Positions 1 through 13,196 of a stretch of DNA of 64,000 nucleotides are shown in pieces. Position 1 is the first letter of the stretch; each line of letters begins with the position of its first letter. This DNA is from Galerina marginata (taxonomy: Eukaryota; Basidiomycota; Agaricomycetes; Agaricales; Galerinaceae), in the NCBI GenBank assembly GCA_023014335.1, contig JAECYW010000035.1, positions 248,001 to 312,000 of the forward strand, in the 5' to 3' direction. A program made the position numbers and the translations under genes. Under the pieces are notes generated by a model. That model had not been told where the DNA came from. It searched no databases and saw only the letters and a list, made by a program, of their open reading frames with translations.

Positions 1-743
1 CAGTATTATCTTGAAAAAATGAACGTGTAATTTAAATTGGACCAAACTTACGTCTTGACGAGTTTACCTTCACATCGTGGCTATTAGCGAGGGAGTATAT
101 CAGTTTCCTAAGTCCACAAATTTCAAAGATTACTAGAGCTTGGATTGTTATAGGCTGAATTTTCCATCCCAGTGTTCTTACGCTATATCCCCCTTCTCCT
201 AGACCCCTTTTCACAGGCCAACGCGATACAATTCTTCTTGCTTAAATACCGACCCGTTTTCCGCATACAACACATCAGTATGCTGAATACTCACTCGTTC
301 CTGAATACCAGGAAAAGAAAGCAATTGATAAGAAAGGAAATGCTGCACTCATGCAAAGATAAATTAATTTAGACATGCACGACGACAGTCCAAAGATGCG
401 AAAACGAGCAAAATAGCGAAGAAGATGCCAAAGGGAGCATACGAAAAAGGGCACTTCAATTAACAGGGTGGGGAACAACAGCAGTACGGTACGTGCAAAC
501 AGAAGATAGGAATGCAAAGAGAAAGTAGGATGGAGCGAGTTGTAGGGATTCAAAAAATCGTGATTTTGCAAGGCGAGAAATGCTGATCGAAAAAGGTCCA
601 CTTGCACAGGTTGGTGCGCAACGATGAAAAATTATCTGGTATACTCCCTAGTTTCTCTTCCCCATCCCTCTTATCTCCCGTCTCTCCTCCTTCTTGTCTG
701 CCATCCTGCGTGACTGTGCCTGAACACGGATGGTGTTCGTTAC
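1..743. other. Gene-free stretch downstream of the V-ATPase gene
   Basis: No conserved coding frame, tRNA or repeat was seen here. It presumably holds the 3' untranslated region of the minus-strand V-ATPase subunit c gene and intergenic DNA. Short open frames on both strands lack recognisable motifs. Confidence 0.5.
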
Positions 744-1823
744 TTAACACTGGAGGCAAGCAGGGTGTAAGTAGAAGCAGCACCAAAAAAGCAGTGCCAC
801 GTACGCTCATGGCCTGAGCCTTGGTGTTCATGATGAGAGCCACGATGAGACCTAGAACGAATATCCATCAAAATAGATTCCCAGGAAATGTAATGACAGC
901 CGAGCAAACAACGTACCGTACAGACCCAAAACTTCGGCGAAAATGAGGATGAGGATCTACCAAGAAATGAGCACTTCCTATGCTGAGAGTGGACCTGCGA
1001 AGGAAAACACACCATGCCGACGAAGAGCCTGGGCTGTTGGGCAGTGCCGCGGACACCAGCGTCACCGACAATGCCGACAGCGAATCCAGCAGCGAGACCA
1101 GCGAGACCGACAGCGAGACCAGCACCGAGCTGAGTGAAGCCCTGAGCGAGCGGCATGTGCGTTTGGACTGCGGAAGGAGAGCAGAGGCGGTAAGCAAACC
1201 GTAATTTGAACAAGAGAAGTTACAGAAGGAGAAGACTCACGGTCGCTGGCGATGAGCACCGACACGACGAGTCCATAAATCTGTTAGAAGATACAACAAA
1301 GGTGTCAGAAAATCGTGAATCTCGAGCCAAGAGAGCGCAGAGGCGCTGGTAGAGCACCGAGCGCGCTGCGGAGAGGAAACGGGTGACTCACAGCAATAAT
1401 ACCAGCCATGATAACTGGCACGACACACTTCATCATCAAGTCGGGTCGGAGCACCGACATGGCTGAGATACCAACGCCAGACTTCGCGGTACCATAGCTG
1501 CAAGCGAGAAAGAAAGAAGAGGAAGAAAGCACGTTCGCCGCGTCAGCAAAACTCATCACAAAGCCAACACGTCGAGCCCAAACACGTACCTAGCGCCAAT
1601 GCCTTCGCACAGGACGAACAAGCAGCAGCAGTCAGCGTTCCACCCAACACACACCGCACGAAACTGGGCCCGAAAACTCACAGGTGAAGACGATAGCACT
1701 AGTGCAGCCCTACCAAAAAAGCAACACAACCCCCGGCGGTCAACATACGTCACAACACGGCAGCCCCGCGGAACTCACCATGGCACTGAAGAAGGGAGCG
1801 TAGACGGGGCAGAGGTCGGACAT
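744..1823 (-). CDS. VMA3: V-type H+-ATPase proteolipid subunit c (16 kDa)
   Basis: Subunit c forms the proton-translocating rotor ring of the vacuolar ATPase V0 sector in the vacuole and endomembranes. Nine exons join in frame: 1823-1779, 1709-1682, 1602-1590, 1497-1392, 1280-1241, 1167-1013, 956-917, 851-805 and 749-744. The product is 159 aa, close to the 160 aa of the yeast protein. It starts [12 protein letters not shown]. The [11 protein letters not shown] and IVGDAGVRG signatures are present, as is FAEVLGLYG in the last helix, which carries the essential proton-binding glutamate (the E of AEVLG). The protein ends in Cys, as many fungal subunits do. Four membrane helices are expected. 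Exon 3 is only 13 nt and the last exon is only TGT-TAA. No frameshift is present. It could be the VMA11 paralogue, but length and ends fit VMA3 better. Confidence 0.95.
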
Positions 1824-2456
1824 GTCGATGAGGAGACTGGTGGAAGTGGTGGATTGAGAGGTTGGCTTTGCGAAACGTAGCGGGGAGCGGCGTAGTCAAA
1901 GTTCAATTGGGCAGCGCTGCCAAGCGAATGCCCTGTGTTCGCTTTCTGCCGGAGTTTGAAATTCCGACCCGTCCACTTCCACCGCCAATGGCAAAACACG
2001 CTTCATTTTCTCACATGTTGACGCGAGTTACATTCCTATGTGGAAAAAGTAGTACTTGTACGATAGGCATAGATGCAAGGAAGAAAAAAAAGGTTATAAG
2101 TCATCAGAAAAAAGTGATATATATCATAAACTTTGAGCTGGTAAAGTAAGGAGCGTAGATGGGTCATCAAGAGGGGGACCGACGCGTCTAGTCCGCGTCT
2201 AGGAATGGGATGGAAGGGGGAGCAGAGTCGTAAGCTGCATAAAATATTGAATGAGACAGGAAATTGGGGAGAGAATTAGAAGTCTTCACAAAGAAAAGCA
2301 ACGAATCATACAATATAAAGGGGTTTTTGAATCTTTTCTTGTTCGTCAACGCGAAACAAGCACAGTAACTCATCGAACCCAACCTGCAAACACAGATAGG
2401 GTCCGACGAGAAGGAACCAATCCAACTCAACAGCACAAGCTGAAAGTGGTCGCACC

Positions 2457-5169
2457 TCACGCGCCGATGCTCTCCAACTTAGCATCCTCTCTAATCTTCG
2501 CAGTCTTCTCACCAACACCCCCAAACCATTCCTTCGCCCTCAACGACCGCTTCTCCATCTCCTCAGCCCCCTTGACCTCCTTCGATCTCTCCTCCATCGC
2601 GCCTCTAAACCTCTCTCTTAAATCCCATGACGCCAGCCTCAACACCTTCCTCGTCTCCCTACTCACCCGTGCCGCATGCGCGTCCACAAAGTGCACGTCC
2701 CGCTCGTCGCCTCTTGCCAGTACCGACGCCTTCACCCGCCGCCCGACAGTGCGTGGGATCGAGCTCGGCAGCTCCAGGACAAGGTACGCCGTTAGGCCGA
2801 TGGTCACCGCGCCGATGACAGGCGCATGCCCACTTGCGTGCAGGTCTCGTTGCCGAGGAGGTCGGTGACGCGGACGATGCCCTCGATGACTCCGCGTACG
2901 CCGATAGCCTGCCCGCCAACCATGGTGAGAGCACCAACAGCCTACGCTGACGAGGCCGAGCGCAGTGGGGGCGGAGGACTCCTCTTCGGAGGATTTGCCG
3001 TCGCCGAAGTGGAGGAAGAACTGGTGGTTGACATCGAACATGTCGAAGAAAGTCGTCTCGAGCATGTCCGGGCGTTGAGCGAGTCCGATACCCAGGCCAT
3101 GCATACCACCAGCAACGATGGCGCCGCCAATATTGTTATATGACGTTGACGACCTTCTGCTCTTCACGCCTTTACCGGCCCGCCTCGTTGTGCTGAACAT
3201 GGCTTCGGGCATGAACACCCGTCGGCTGCGTTCAACACCCTCTGGGAGATGCTCGTCTCCGAGGTCCTTAATCTTGTTAACGCCGTTGGTGGTGATAAGG
3301 CGGGCCTCATTTTCGGACAGGAACAACGGCAGCGTCCAAGCTCACAAGCAATGCCCGACGGACATCTCGAGCATAGTCGAAGATGCCCAACAGACCAGGG
3401 TATGTCGGCATAGGTACAGGGGATTTATCGACGCCAAGCTGGCCAGCGCCGACACGGTCAAGTGCGTCGTTCAAGTGTCCTCTTGGTGCGAGACGAGGCG
3501 TCTCCTGCTCCAGACTCCTCCACGGACTCAAGATGCATCCTCAAGCACATCACGGCCCTTCTTCATCTTCTCCAGGACAGGACGAGCCAGTGTGAGGTCT
3601 TCACGCGCTCGCTTGAAGCTCGGAATCGGCCACAATAGCATTAGCACCAGCTAAGAGCTCAATAGTCGGCGAGAAGGTTGGACAGGTAAGTAGAAACAGG
3701 TTGGAGTTTAGATTTTGATCGCTTGACAAGAACGAAAGACCTCAACGACTGCTCCAGGTCATCGAAGGAGGGGTTGGCGGCGAATGGCTGGAGCGCAGAG
3801 GCAGAATCGACAAAGTGGACGAGGTCGTCTGCGTCTTCGTACGTCCTCGGGCTGAGCTCCTTGATCTGCTCCAGAACCAATCGTCGACATTTATCCTTGT
3901 TCTTGATCTGATCGTATTTGTTGACAACGATGAAGAGATACGCTTTCTCGTTACTGGCGTTCCCGAGGAACTCCTTGGCGGAAAGAGTGAAGTGGTTCTC
4001 GGCAGAGACGACGAAAACAACCACGTCGATCTCTTCTTGACGAGCGAAGAGCGCGGTGGTCTTGATGCTGTCACGGTTAAGGCCAGGCGCATCAATAAGG
4101 GAGATATCAACGACGCCGTTGTTGAGCAGAGATTCTGATGGTGCTCGACTGTCAGCGAGATAGAGCTTGATCATACGTTCAGTGTGCTCATTTTCCGCGA
4201 CGATTTGTTCCAGATCGGAGATCTCTGCCTTGGTGAAGGTGGAAGCGTCGTTGATGTCATAAGTGACACCGTCCTTGACGACATGGACCTCCTCCTTGCC
4301 CTGGTTCTCAGCGGCGTCGCGGACTTCGCAGAAGGCGGTCGTGCATGGCTGCTGGTCGACGGGCATGACCTCCCGGCGGAGGAGGGCGTTGACGAATGTT
4401 GACTTTCCGGCATTGAGATCACCGGTGACGAGAACCTTGGATGATGTATCTTCAACCCGAAGCCGGAGCTTATCAATGTGATTAATTGACGTGCCGATCC
4501 TCTCATCAAGGAGGTTGGCAATGGACGATTTTTCGAGCTGGGAGACGAGGGATGCAGCTGCTGAGGATGAGTGATGGGTGCCGAGCTTGAGGTCCTAGGC
4601 GGAGAACGTTGAATTCAGAGGCAGAAACCAAACGCTCCTCCGCTGAGTCTTGGTTGGCCTCTGCTTTTGAACAGTCGGCCTCGTGTTCTTGAGCATCGGG
4701 AATAGACGCCAGGGTCACTGAACGAGCGAGACCCTGCCTGCGACCGCCAATGACGACTTCTTTTTCAAAGGTCGGATCATCGGCAAAAGAGAGAGAACGC
4801 CGCATGGCATTGCTGGGACGCGACAAGGACGCCGGTGACGAATCGGATGAACCATTTTGCTCTTGCTTTTGCTCGCGAAGCTGGGGGTATCGGACGACCC
4901 ACTCATCCTTGTTGAAAGTCCGGATGGCGTCTAACACCGACTGGGTGGAATCGAGAGCCGATACCAGGCTGCAACACAACATCACACTCAGTCCTGACAA
5001 AGACAGGAGCACAGCGACGACGACACTCACCGGTCCTTACTCTCGACATACGCCTCCTGCACATCCTCCGACCTTGTGCTGTCCTGTCTCCATTCACCGC
5101 CGCAAAAACCGAATCGTGGAATGCCTCCTTCGCAGGCGAGGCACGCGTTGGAAAGTACGTTTGAGCCAT
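2457..5169 (-). CDS. FZO1: Mitofusin, outer-membrane fusion GTPase, with multiple +1 frameshifts as sequenced
   Basis: FZO1 is a dynamin-like GTPase that drives mitochondrial outer-membrane fusion. The first exon starts MAQTYFPTRASPAKEAF. An intron near 5040-4975 is followed by a Ser-rich stretch and then the GTPase domain. That domain has G1 TGDLNAGKST, switch-region VMPVDQQPCTT, G3 SLIDAPGLN and G4 NKYD. The C-terminal part has two hydrophobic segments (about 2860-2950 and 2770-2825), one before and one after a short loop, then a charged helical tail ending in LESIGA. Family similarity continues across the whole gene, but only if the frame is advanced by one base at nine places: about 4596, 3664, 3615, 3530, 3514, 3321, 2942, 2842 and 2826. 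Each is a single extra base. No substitution-type stops were seen. This is either an indel-rich assembly or a very young pseudogene. Confidence 0.85.
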
Positions 5170-6148
5170 GGCAGGCTGTGCTGCTATCTTCAGAGTATCT
5201 TTTGCGTGGTTTTTAGCAGGGACTGGGCCAGCTGCTCGTTGTTGGGTACGGCGAGGAGGGGGGCGGCCGTGGTTGTTGCTTGGAGAAAATAGCTGATGCG
5301 GGAATATTGGCGTGTTGACAGCAGTTGTGAATCAGATTACGTGAGCAGATATAAATACGGCTTCCGATTCCGGCCGCTCCCTGACATTCCTTTCCAGGAG
5401 CACTTGTCGTATTGGCCAATTTCTTGAATTTGAACGCTTTGAAGTTTGAACGACGACGTGCTGGATTGTATCATCCTCTTCTTCGTACATCCCAATTCTT
5501 GTATGGCCCCATCTATTGCACTCTCTCTTTCAATGGAAACGGGTCTCGAGCAAGGCAAGACATGCTCTTGACCTCGTCTTGCTCGTGCTTCGCCATCTCG
5601 TTGCGCGTTTCTTTCTCAAAAGCGGTCCAGATTCCGCGGGATTGCGCAAGAAGTGAATAGAAAATATTTACTTATTTTTTCATTGTTTCCGGCTGATATG
5701 TCTACTACACCCATTTTAAACAGTACGCGGTCAAATCGTGGGTATCATATCGTTTGGGTACCGAAAATTTTAGGCTACATTACTCCCAACTGCAAGCTCC
5801 CAACCATATGACTGAACCAAATGGAATTGGACGACGCGTCGCACCGACTCACCGACCAAATCAATTATCTACCACGTGATGCAAACGCGTCGAGGCTGAC
5901 CGGCGCGTCAGCAAAAAGGGGGCATCTTAGTCCTTTACATTTGCCCGCCCAATACACAACTCGACCAGCAGCAATCGATCGGACGTGTCAGGGTGGTTGC
6001 TACACTCTTTTCTTCTTCGTTTTCCGCCGGAAACCACGACCCCTTGCAACACGATTCTTCACACCAGACACCACTTGCACTATTATGCTCGTAGACCATG
6101 TGCTAGCCAACGAAATGCCATCGGCGGCTCACTACATTCCTCACCAAA
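5170..6148. other. Divergent intergenic region between FZO1 and the kinase
   Basis: No conserved coding was found. A TATAAATA box lies on the plus strand near 5350. It is about 800 nt upstream of the proposed kinase start and may serve that gene or nothing. The region otherwise presumably contains both divergent promoters. Confidence 0.4.
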
Positions 6149-7983
6149 ATGGCCTCCTGCCAGAACTCCTCATCACCCAAAGATGCTCTCCTAACCGGTC
6201 CCCTTTCTTCTCTCAAATCTCTCGCACAGTGGGCTCTGCGCGCCACCTCGACATCGACAGCTAAACCACCGCCTCTGGGCCTCTATGGCAGTCCGACGGA
6301 TTTGGAAAGCTCTCCAAGGCGGACCATCTCTAGCGCAAAACGCGTTTCGCACACCACTTCAGTGTTCATGGTCTGTCTTTCATCGATATGGTGCAAAATC
6401 TTCATAGTCTATACGGTCGATAAACTTGGAACCCTCTCACTTGTCGGCTCTGCTTACGTCCAAGTGCCCTATACCACCTTCGAGGACTCATCACGGCGAA
6501 TAACTTTCGATCTCGCGAGCACTCCTTTCCTCTCGCAGCCGACTCGTTGGAATTTGACGGCTGTTATCTCTTTCACCGCCTCAGATGGCTTGGAACGCAT
6601 GCAAAAACCTTGCGCGCATTTCCTTTGCTACAACTCTTCTCGACCTATCAAATCAGCCTTTGGCTTCCTGCGGTACACCGGTCCCAGGACGACTCGCATC
6701 CTTCTCGCCGCGTCATCCTCGACGAAGGCGGCTTCCATATCACACATGTCGGCCAAGGCGCATTCGCAGTAATCTCACGCGTCATACACCGACCGTCTGG
6801 TCAAGTCCGAGTGATGAAGCGCATAACGTTCGACAAGAACGGTCTAGCTCAATATTTGGCGAAAAACGAGGTGGACACACTAAAGGCGATGGCTGGGAGC
6901 CACTGGTTTCCGCCGTTGTTGAACCATTTTGCAGAAGGGGGAGAGTTTCTGGTGACCATGGTCCGTCCTGTGTTCTCTCTCTCTTTCCGAGTCCATTGAA
7001 TCTGAACTTCGTCTCGCAGCCTTTCTATCAACGCGGTGACCTGTCTGGCTTGCTCGAACACAAGGGATATCTGGGACGCGGACTAGCCCAGTTCTATTCT
7101 GCACAACTCGTGAATGACCATTCTTTTCTCCTTCGGTCCTGAAATTTACTCCTTCCAGATACTCGCTATTCCAAAGCCTGCACAAGAAGGGCATAATCCA
7201 CCGGGACATCAAAACCGACAACATCTTCCTCGACGAACAAGGCCATCTGATTCTCGCCGACCTCGGTTTAGCAGAGAACATCGCGACGTTTGAAGGCGGC
7301 GAAGAGAGGATGCAGTATTTTCCGGAGTGGGTCGAGGCGCGAGCTAAGGGCGGGGACGACTTTCCGTTCTTGTGGGTCAATCATCTCAACCCTCTTCAGA
7401 CTTGCGGCGCTGCGGGGACATTTTGGTATACGGCTCCGGAGGTGTTCAAGAAAGAGCATTATTCATTCGGCGTGGATTATTGGTCTGTCGGGGTGATTTA
7501 CCATGAGCTTATTACGGGACATGTGAGCAGTTTCCCCTTTCTTTTTTTCCACTCAAGAATTGATTTGGTTCTTGGGTCGATCTAGATACCATTTAATCAC
7601 TTCAAGCCATACCCAGGAAAACAAGAAACCAGCGCTCGATTTCAGGATTAAACCCGGACAGCTAAAAGATATAGATTGTTGGGAGGAAGAGGCACTAACT
7701 AAGGTCCGTCCCGCCCCTACCATGTTCTCTGTCCGAGTAATTCTTACCCCGCGCTTGTTCTTTTGCCTGTTGCCAGTTGCTACAATATCGTCCGGATGAT
7801 CGTCCCAAGACCTTGACGGAATTAAAGAAAAATCCCATATTTAAGGGAGTGTAAGTCACTGTCTCTCTCCTTCTCGAATTGACAAGCACTGACATCGGAT
7901 CATACCATAATAGAGACTGGGACAAGATGGCGCGCAGAGAGATACCACCGCCTTGCCTTCCCCCGCCGCTGTTGGAAGACTGA
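6149..7983 (+). CDS. Protein kinase (AGC-like, basidiomycete-type)
   Basis: This is a eukaryotic Ser/Thr protein kinase with an N-terminal region of about 200 residues that I do not recognise. The kinase domain begins near 6750 with the glycine-loop GQGAFAV. It is followed by the lysine strand VRVMKRI, catalytic loop [10 protein letters not shown], metal motif ADLGLAE (DLG replaces the usual DFG), and the activation-segment end FWYTAPEVF and [15 protein letters not shown]. The last exons read [19 protein letters not shown] and finish in LPPPLLED at a stop at 7981. Introns follow about 6960, 7110 and 7524, with two more before the end. The join between FYSAQL and [10 protein letters not shown] works only if one extra C at about 7171 is skipped. 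The N-terminal region around 6360-6430 also changes frame. The start ATG at 6149 is a guess. An active enzyme is likely because all core residues are present. Confidence 0.75.
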
Positions 7984-8168
7984 GGCTTTTTTATCAACAT
8001 TCTTTATATATCTATTTTATCACGGGTTTAGAGTCGGATTCGGTTGCCTAATTTCATCATTCATTGGTCAACCTGTCTGCGTTCTATTGATTAGGAATTG
8101 TTGTGAACAAAATTAATGAACGTGTATTAATGTAGAGCGACTTATGTATGGCATTACGATGAAGTAAA

Positions 8169-9736
8169 TTAAAGAAAGCGGATACTTATAGGTTCCCTTC
8201 CATCTACTAATCTTTGATGTACGACATTGCTCGAGAATGAAGACCACTGGGACAGGCGTCAGAAAGTCAATGAGAGGGTTACATAGAAAGAAACCTCACC
8301 CCGTTCCCAATAAAGACAGCTGATCGACGCCCAATCTCCATATCGACAGCCATTCCGACATCCTTTTGCTCGGCATTTAGGGTCAAGTCATTGCTTGTAA
8401 TGACCATCCGCCACCCATCTGCTTTCAAGGCTGCCTTCAAATCCTCTAGCCAGGGGGTTCGGTCGTTTGTCATAATGTATACGGTGTCCAGATAGGCGAG
8501 CTCTCCTGGTTGAGCTGAGCTAATAAAACCCTCTCGTGCGGCTTTGACTTTGTCGAGAAGGGCTGGGATTTCTGGGTAACAACGATCAATGTATATTGGA
8601 AGATTTTCTTCCGTGTTTTCACCCCACGAAGAACCCGCGGGAGGGTCAAATCTGTCAGGCAGGAAGGGGAGGAGATTCCAGCTGTGGAAGGTGGAGCTCC
8701 ACGTCCAAAAGTCTCTGCATTTTGTCTTGAAGTCGCCGCGTCGGATGTGCATCGAAACAACGCGATCAAATGGTGTCTCGCTTATGGTCGTGGTCAATGG
8801 CCGTTGGCCACGAGGTAAAAACAAGGGCTCATTTTCCTCGATAGCGAAGTCGACAATCTTCGATGCTGTCAAGAGCCTGGATACTGGCGAGCTCTTGAAC
8901 TCATCCCATAAAGACAAGCTACGCGTAGATCCCCATAAATAAAGGTCGAATATCTGAGGATATGCGTCCTCCTTTAATGAGGGAGCGACGACTTCGATGC
9001 ATCTCTCCGACGCCTCACTGACAATTTTCTGCCAATGGGCAAAAATGACCGCGCCGTCTTCCCAGTATATCGCAGGCTTTCACGTCGTGCGTGTTGATAT
9101 ATCTCCTCTCGGCTTTAGGACATACGACATCGAAACCATTGGTTGGAGACAGCGCGCGGCGAAAGATCTCCATCCTCCCAGGCGCCGCCTACTGAGGGTC
9201 CAGAGATGAGCGCATTGAGAGGAGTATGTGGGGTCCATTCCTCTGAATTTATGTGCAGGCCATGGGTAGTGCTTGTCACTCCACTGCAAAGTCGTGGAAC
9301 ACGTATGTGCGATTCGACTTGTATGCCAGCCAACTGTCCATCAGGCTGTGAGGTATCAATGAGGCCACCTCGTTTCTTTGTTTAACAAGCGAACTTACAC
9401 CATAATTAACTTGTTGTTCCAACCAAGCAACTCAACACGCGAACTCGAAAACAAGACGTATCTCCCCGTTTTTCCTTCGGGGAACGGCAGGTCGAGGTCG
9501 TGTTGAGGAAGTTTTCGTTCCCATTCTCGGAGATTGGTATAGGAAGGAGGTCGATCGGCGTCGTTGATAGAGGTAGGAATGAACGAAACGGTGTAGTAGA
9601 CAGCATATTTGCGAAGTGGCTTCACTACACAAACGACAATAAATAAAACTGCCAGCAGTGTCGCGAAAAGTAGGCGCTTGAGTCGCTGGTAAGGCCTGTG
9701 CCCAGAGAGTCGCAGCGAAGTCAATGGGAGAGTCAT
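8169..9736 (-). CDS. Type II membrane O-fucosyltransferase-like protein
   Basis: The start encodes a short basic tail and one hydrophobic membrane anchor (FATLLAVLFIVVCVV, about residues 25-40), typical of a Golgi type II glycosyltransferase. The luminal part carries LISGPSVGG and, further on, VVSMHIRRGDF. The latter matches the HxRRGD GDP-fucose-binding motif of protein O-fucosyltransferases. Later come VYIMTNDRTPWLEDLK and an end matching the family, GNGWSSFSSNVVHQRLVDG. The last exon is 8246-8169 and joins to the exon ending at 8300. Related proteins are common in mushrooms, and their substrates are mostly unknown. Single-base frame changes occur near 9132 and at one or two further sites between about 9080 and 9290, so the middle of the model is approximate. 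Confidence 0.7.
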
Positions 9737-11011
9737 GGCTTCCTCAATGGAAGTGTTTGGGAAAGGCGGAAATCATGCAGTCATGGAGAGAAGGAAGCTG
9801 TGTATTCTGAATGCTGCGGACAACTTTTGTGACGACTCACTGGCAACCCTGCATGAACGGAGGTTTAGCCCCAATGGGAACGGTCGATGACGCGTTGGAG
9901 CAACGTTGGTGGTCTAAGACCGCCATAGGCCATGCCAAGACGAATATACCATTCCCAGGCTTGCAAACCCAGAGAATTTCATTCAATCCAGGATAGCACA
10001 CGAAGGAATCCAACGATCGGGACGGTATGCAGAAAGTTAGCGCCGACAGTTTGTTGACTTCTGACAAGCGCCAGCGGTGTCACTAAGCAAATGCGGCTAA
10101 CCGACCGGCGACCTCGCCCCGCCGGGCCGGCTTTATCCGACGACTTGGGCGCTTCGGGATTCCACCAATTGGCTTGGTGTTATGTTCTGCCAGACCAGCG
10201 CCAGCTTCTGTCAAGCCCGTAACGGCCCAGACCCATTCATACATCAAGATAAAAAACGCATTCGGAGTCAAACTACAACCCAATCGACGGCGCATCTGCA
10301 TGCTGATAAATTTTCCCTATGCTTTCAAGTTGAACGATTGGTGTCGTCTGTCCAGTTCAGGCCAATTTTAATACTACAGTAGTCGTGATATTTCCAACAG
10401 AGACAATTCGCGCTATACTAGCCGGCCACCATTCCATTCATACAGTCATCGCGGTCGCATCGACAATGCTCGGGGTCTCAAGCAATCTAGAAATGCAATC
10501 GAATGACCGGTATTCAATGGATACTTCATGTGCCTGCAGTAGAAGCTACTGCGTATACGTAATCCCCCGTAAAGGAAGAGAAGAAGTCAATTCTTGGAAC
10601 CTCGTAAAGTACCACTCGGATAAAGAAGGTCAAGTGTCCTCGGGAGTTCGTACCGGTAGAATGATACTTTGTGTACAAGGTACGGTGCTTCTGAACTGAA
10701 ATAGGACACGGTACATAATGGTCCAACCTCGATGAAGGTCTCAATGGCCAAAGGAGACGATTTATTATCACTAATAAAATATCAAAAACATATCTGCCGA
10801 TGGTACACCTGGTCAGACTGAACAAAGGTATGATCTAGATTGATTATTTGTAGATTTTAAATTTACTTGTCATCCTCATTTAAATACGTAAAAGTCAATG
10901 GTTTGTCTGGATATCATCACGGTATTCACAAGCAGAAAAAACCTAAGCATCGAACAGCAGTCCTTCTTGGGAGTTGAAAACCGATGATCGAGAGTGAAAA
11001 CCCAACAGCAT
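9737..11011. other. Intergenic region between the fucosyltransferase-like gene and TRR1
   Basis: Only short open frames without motifs or splice-consistent continuation were found. No RNA gene or repeat was recognised. Part is presumably the promoter of the minus-strand transferase gene and the 3' untranslated region of TRR1. Confidence 0.4.
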
Positions 11012-12358
<1,347 letters not shown>

Positions 12359-13196
12359 TGTTGAGGAAGACTTCTTATAGAGAACCGTAGAGGATAGGAG
12401 GGGGATGGAGGCCCAGCGTTTGCGCAAGGTGCCTTTAAAGAATGTGCTAGACAGCGTCGTTGAGAAAAAGATAACTCTAAGAGGTCCTGGGTAACCGGAT
12501 CGATTTATGCCTGAACAAGAAAGTCACAAGCCTTGACCAGAGTGCTTGGGTAATAGCTGATCGATCAACCACGTGAGCGCCGTTATCTTACCGATCCTCA
12601 AAAACGTTCTTGCGGACTTCATTATTGGTGGCTGGGGATTGTCGGGGATGGGTAAGACGACATGCGTGATGAGTTGAAGGAATGAGAAAACATGGTCTAC
12701 ATTGTACACTCAAAAATCAGGTGTCTCGGTTCCCGGGAGGATTGGCACCGTATCGAGGTGTGTATTAACAATTATCGACAATTGCACTCGGTCGCTGTGT
12801 AGTTACTAGTAAAATGAGGTTTTCTCTGAGTTTCCTCGGCAGAATTACTTGCATAAGGTGCAAGGCATCGATGGACTGACATTTTCTCTCAAGATAACGT
12901 TTTAGCCTCGAAAGCTTGGCCACCTTCCCAAATCCGGCCAAAGCTTCAGCTCGAAGTTGGATGTCCTCCTCGGAAGTTGTCCACGGAATAGAATGTCCGT
13001 ACACCAATAACCTTCGCAAGGGTTTCCATGTCCTATTTATTCGCTTTCAAAAATCCCCGAGCTTTAAGCGAGCCACCGAACAGATAAATACATGAATTTC
13101 TATTGATACATTAATCCAGGGTATAATACCGTAGAGACACTTAAAAAGTTCCTATCGAACTAAAAACCCCAGGAATCCAAGAGAGTCCGTAGTTGG
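12359..13196. other. Intergenic region with one unassigned open frame
   Basis: The only notable frame is on the minus strand at 12765-13019 (84 aa). It is rich in Leu, Arg and Lys, for example GFGKVAKLSRLKRYLERK, with no family I recognise. It could be an exon of an unidentified gene or chance. Nothing else was seen. Confidence 0.25.
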
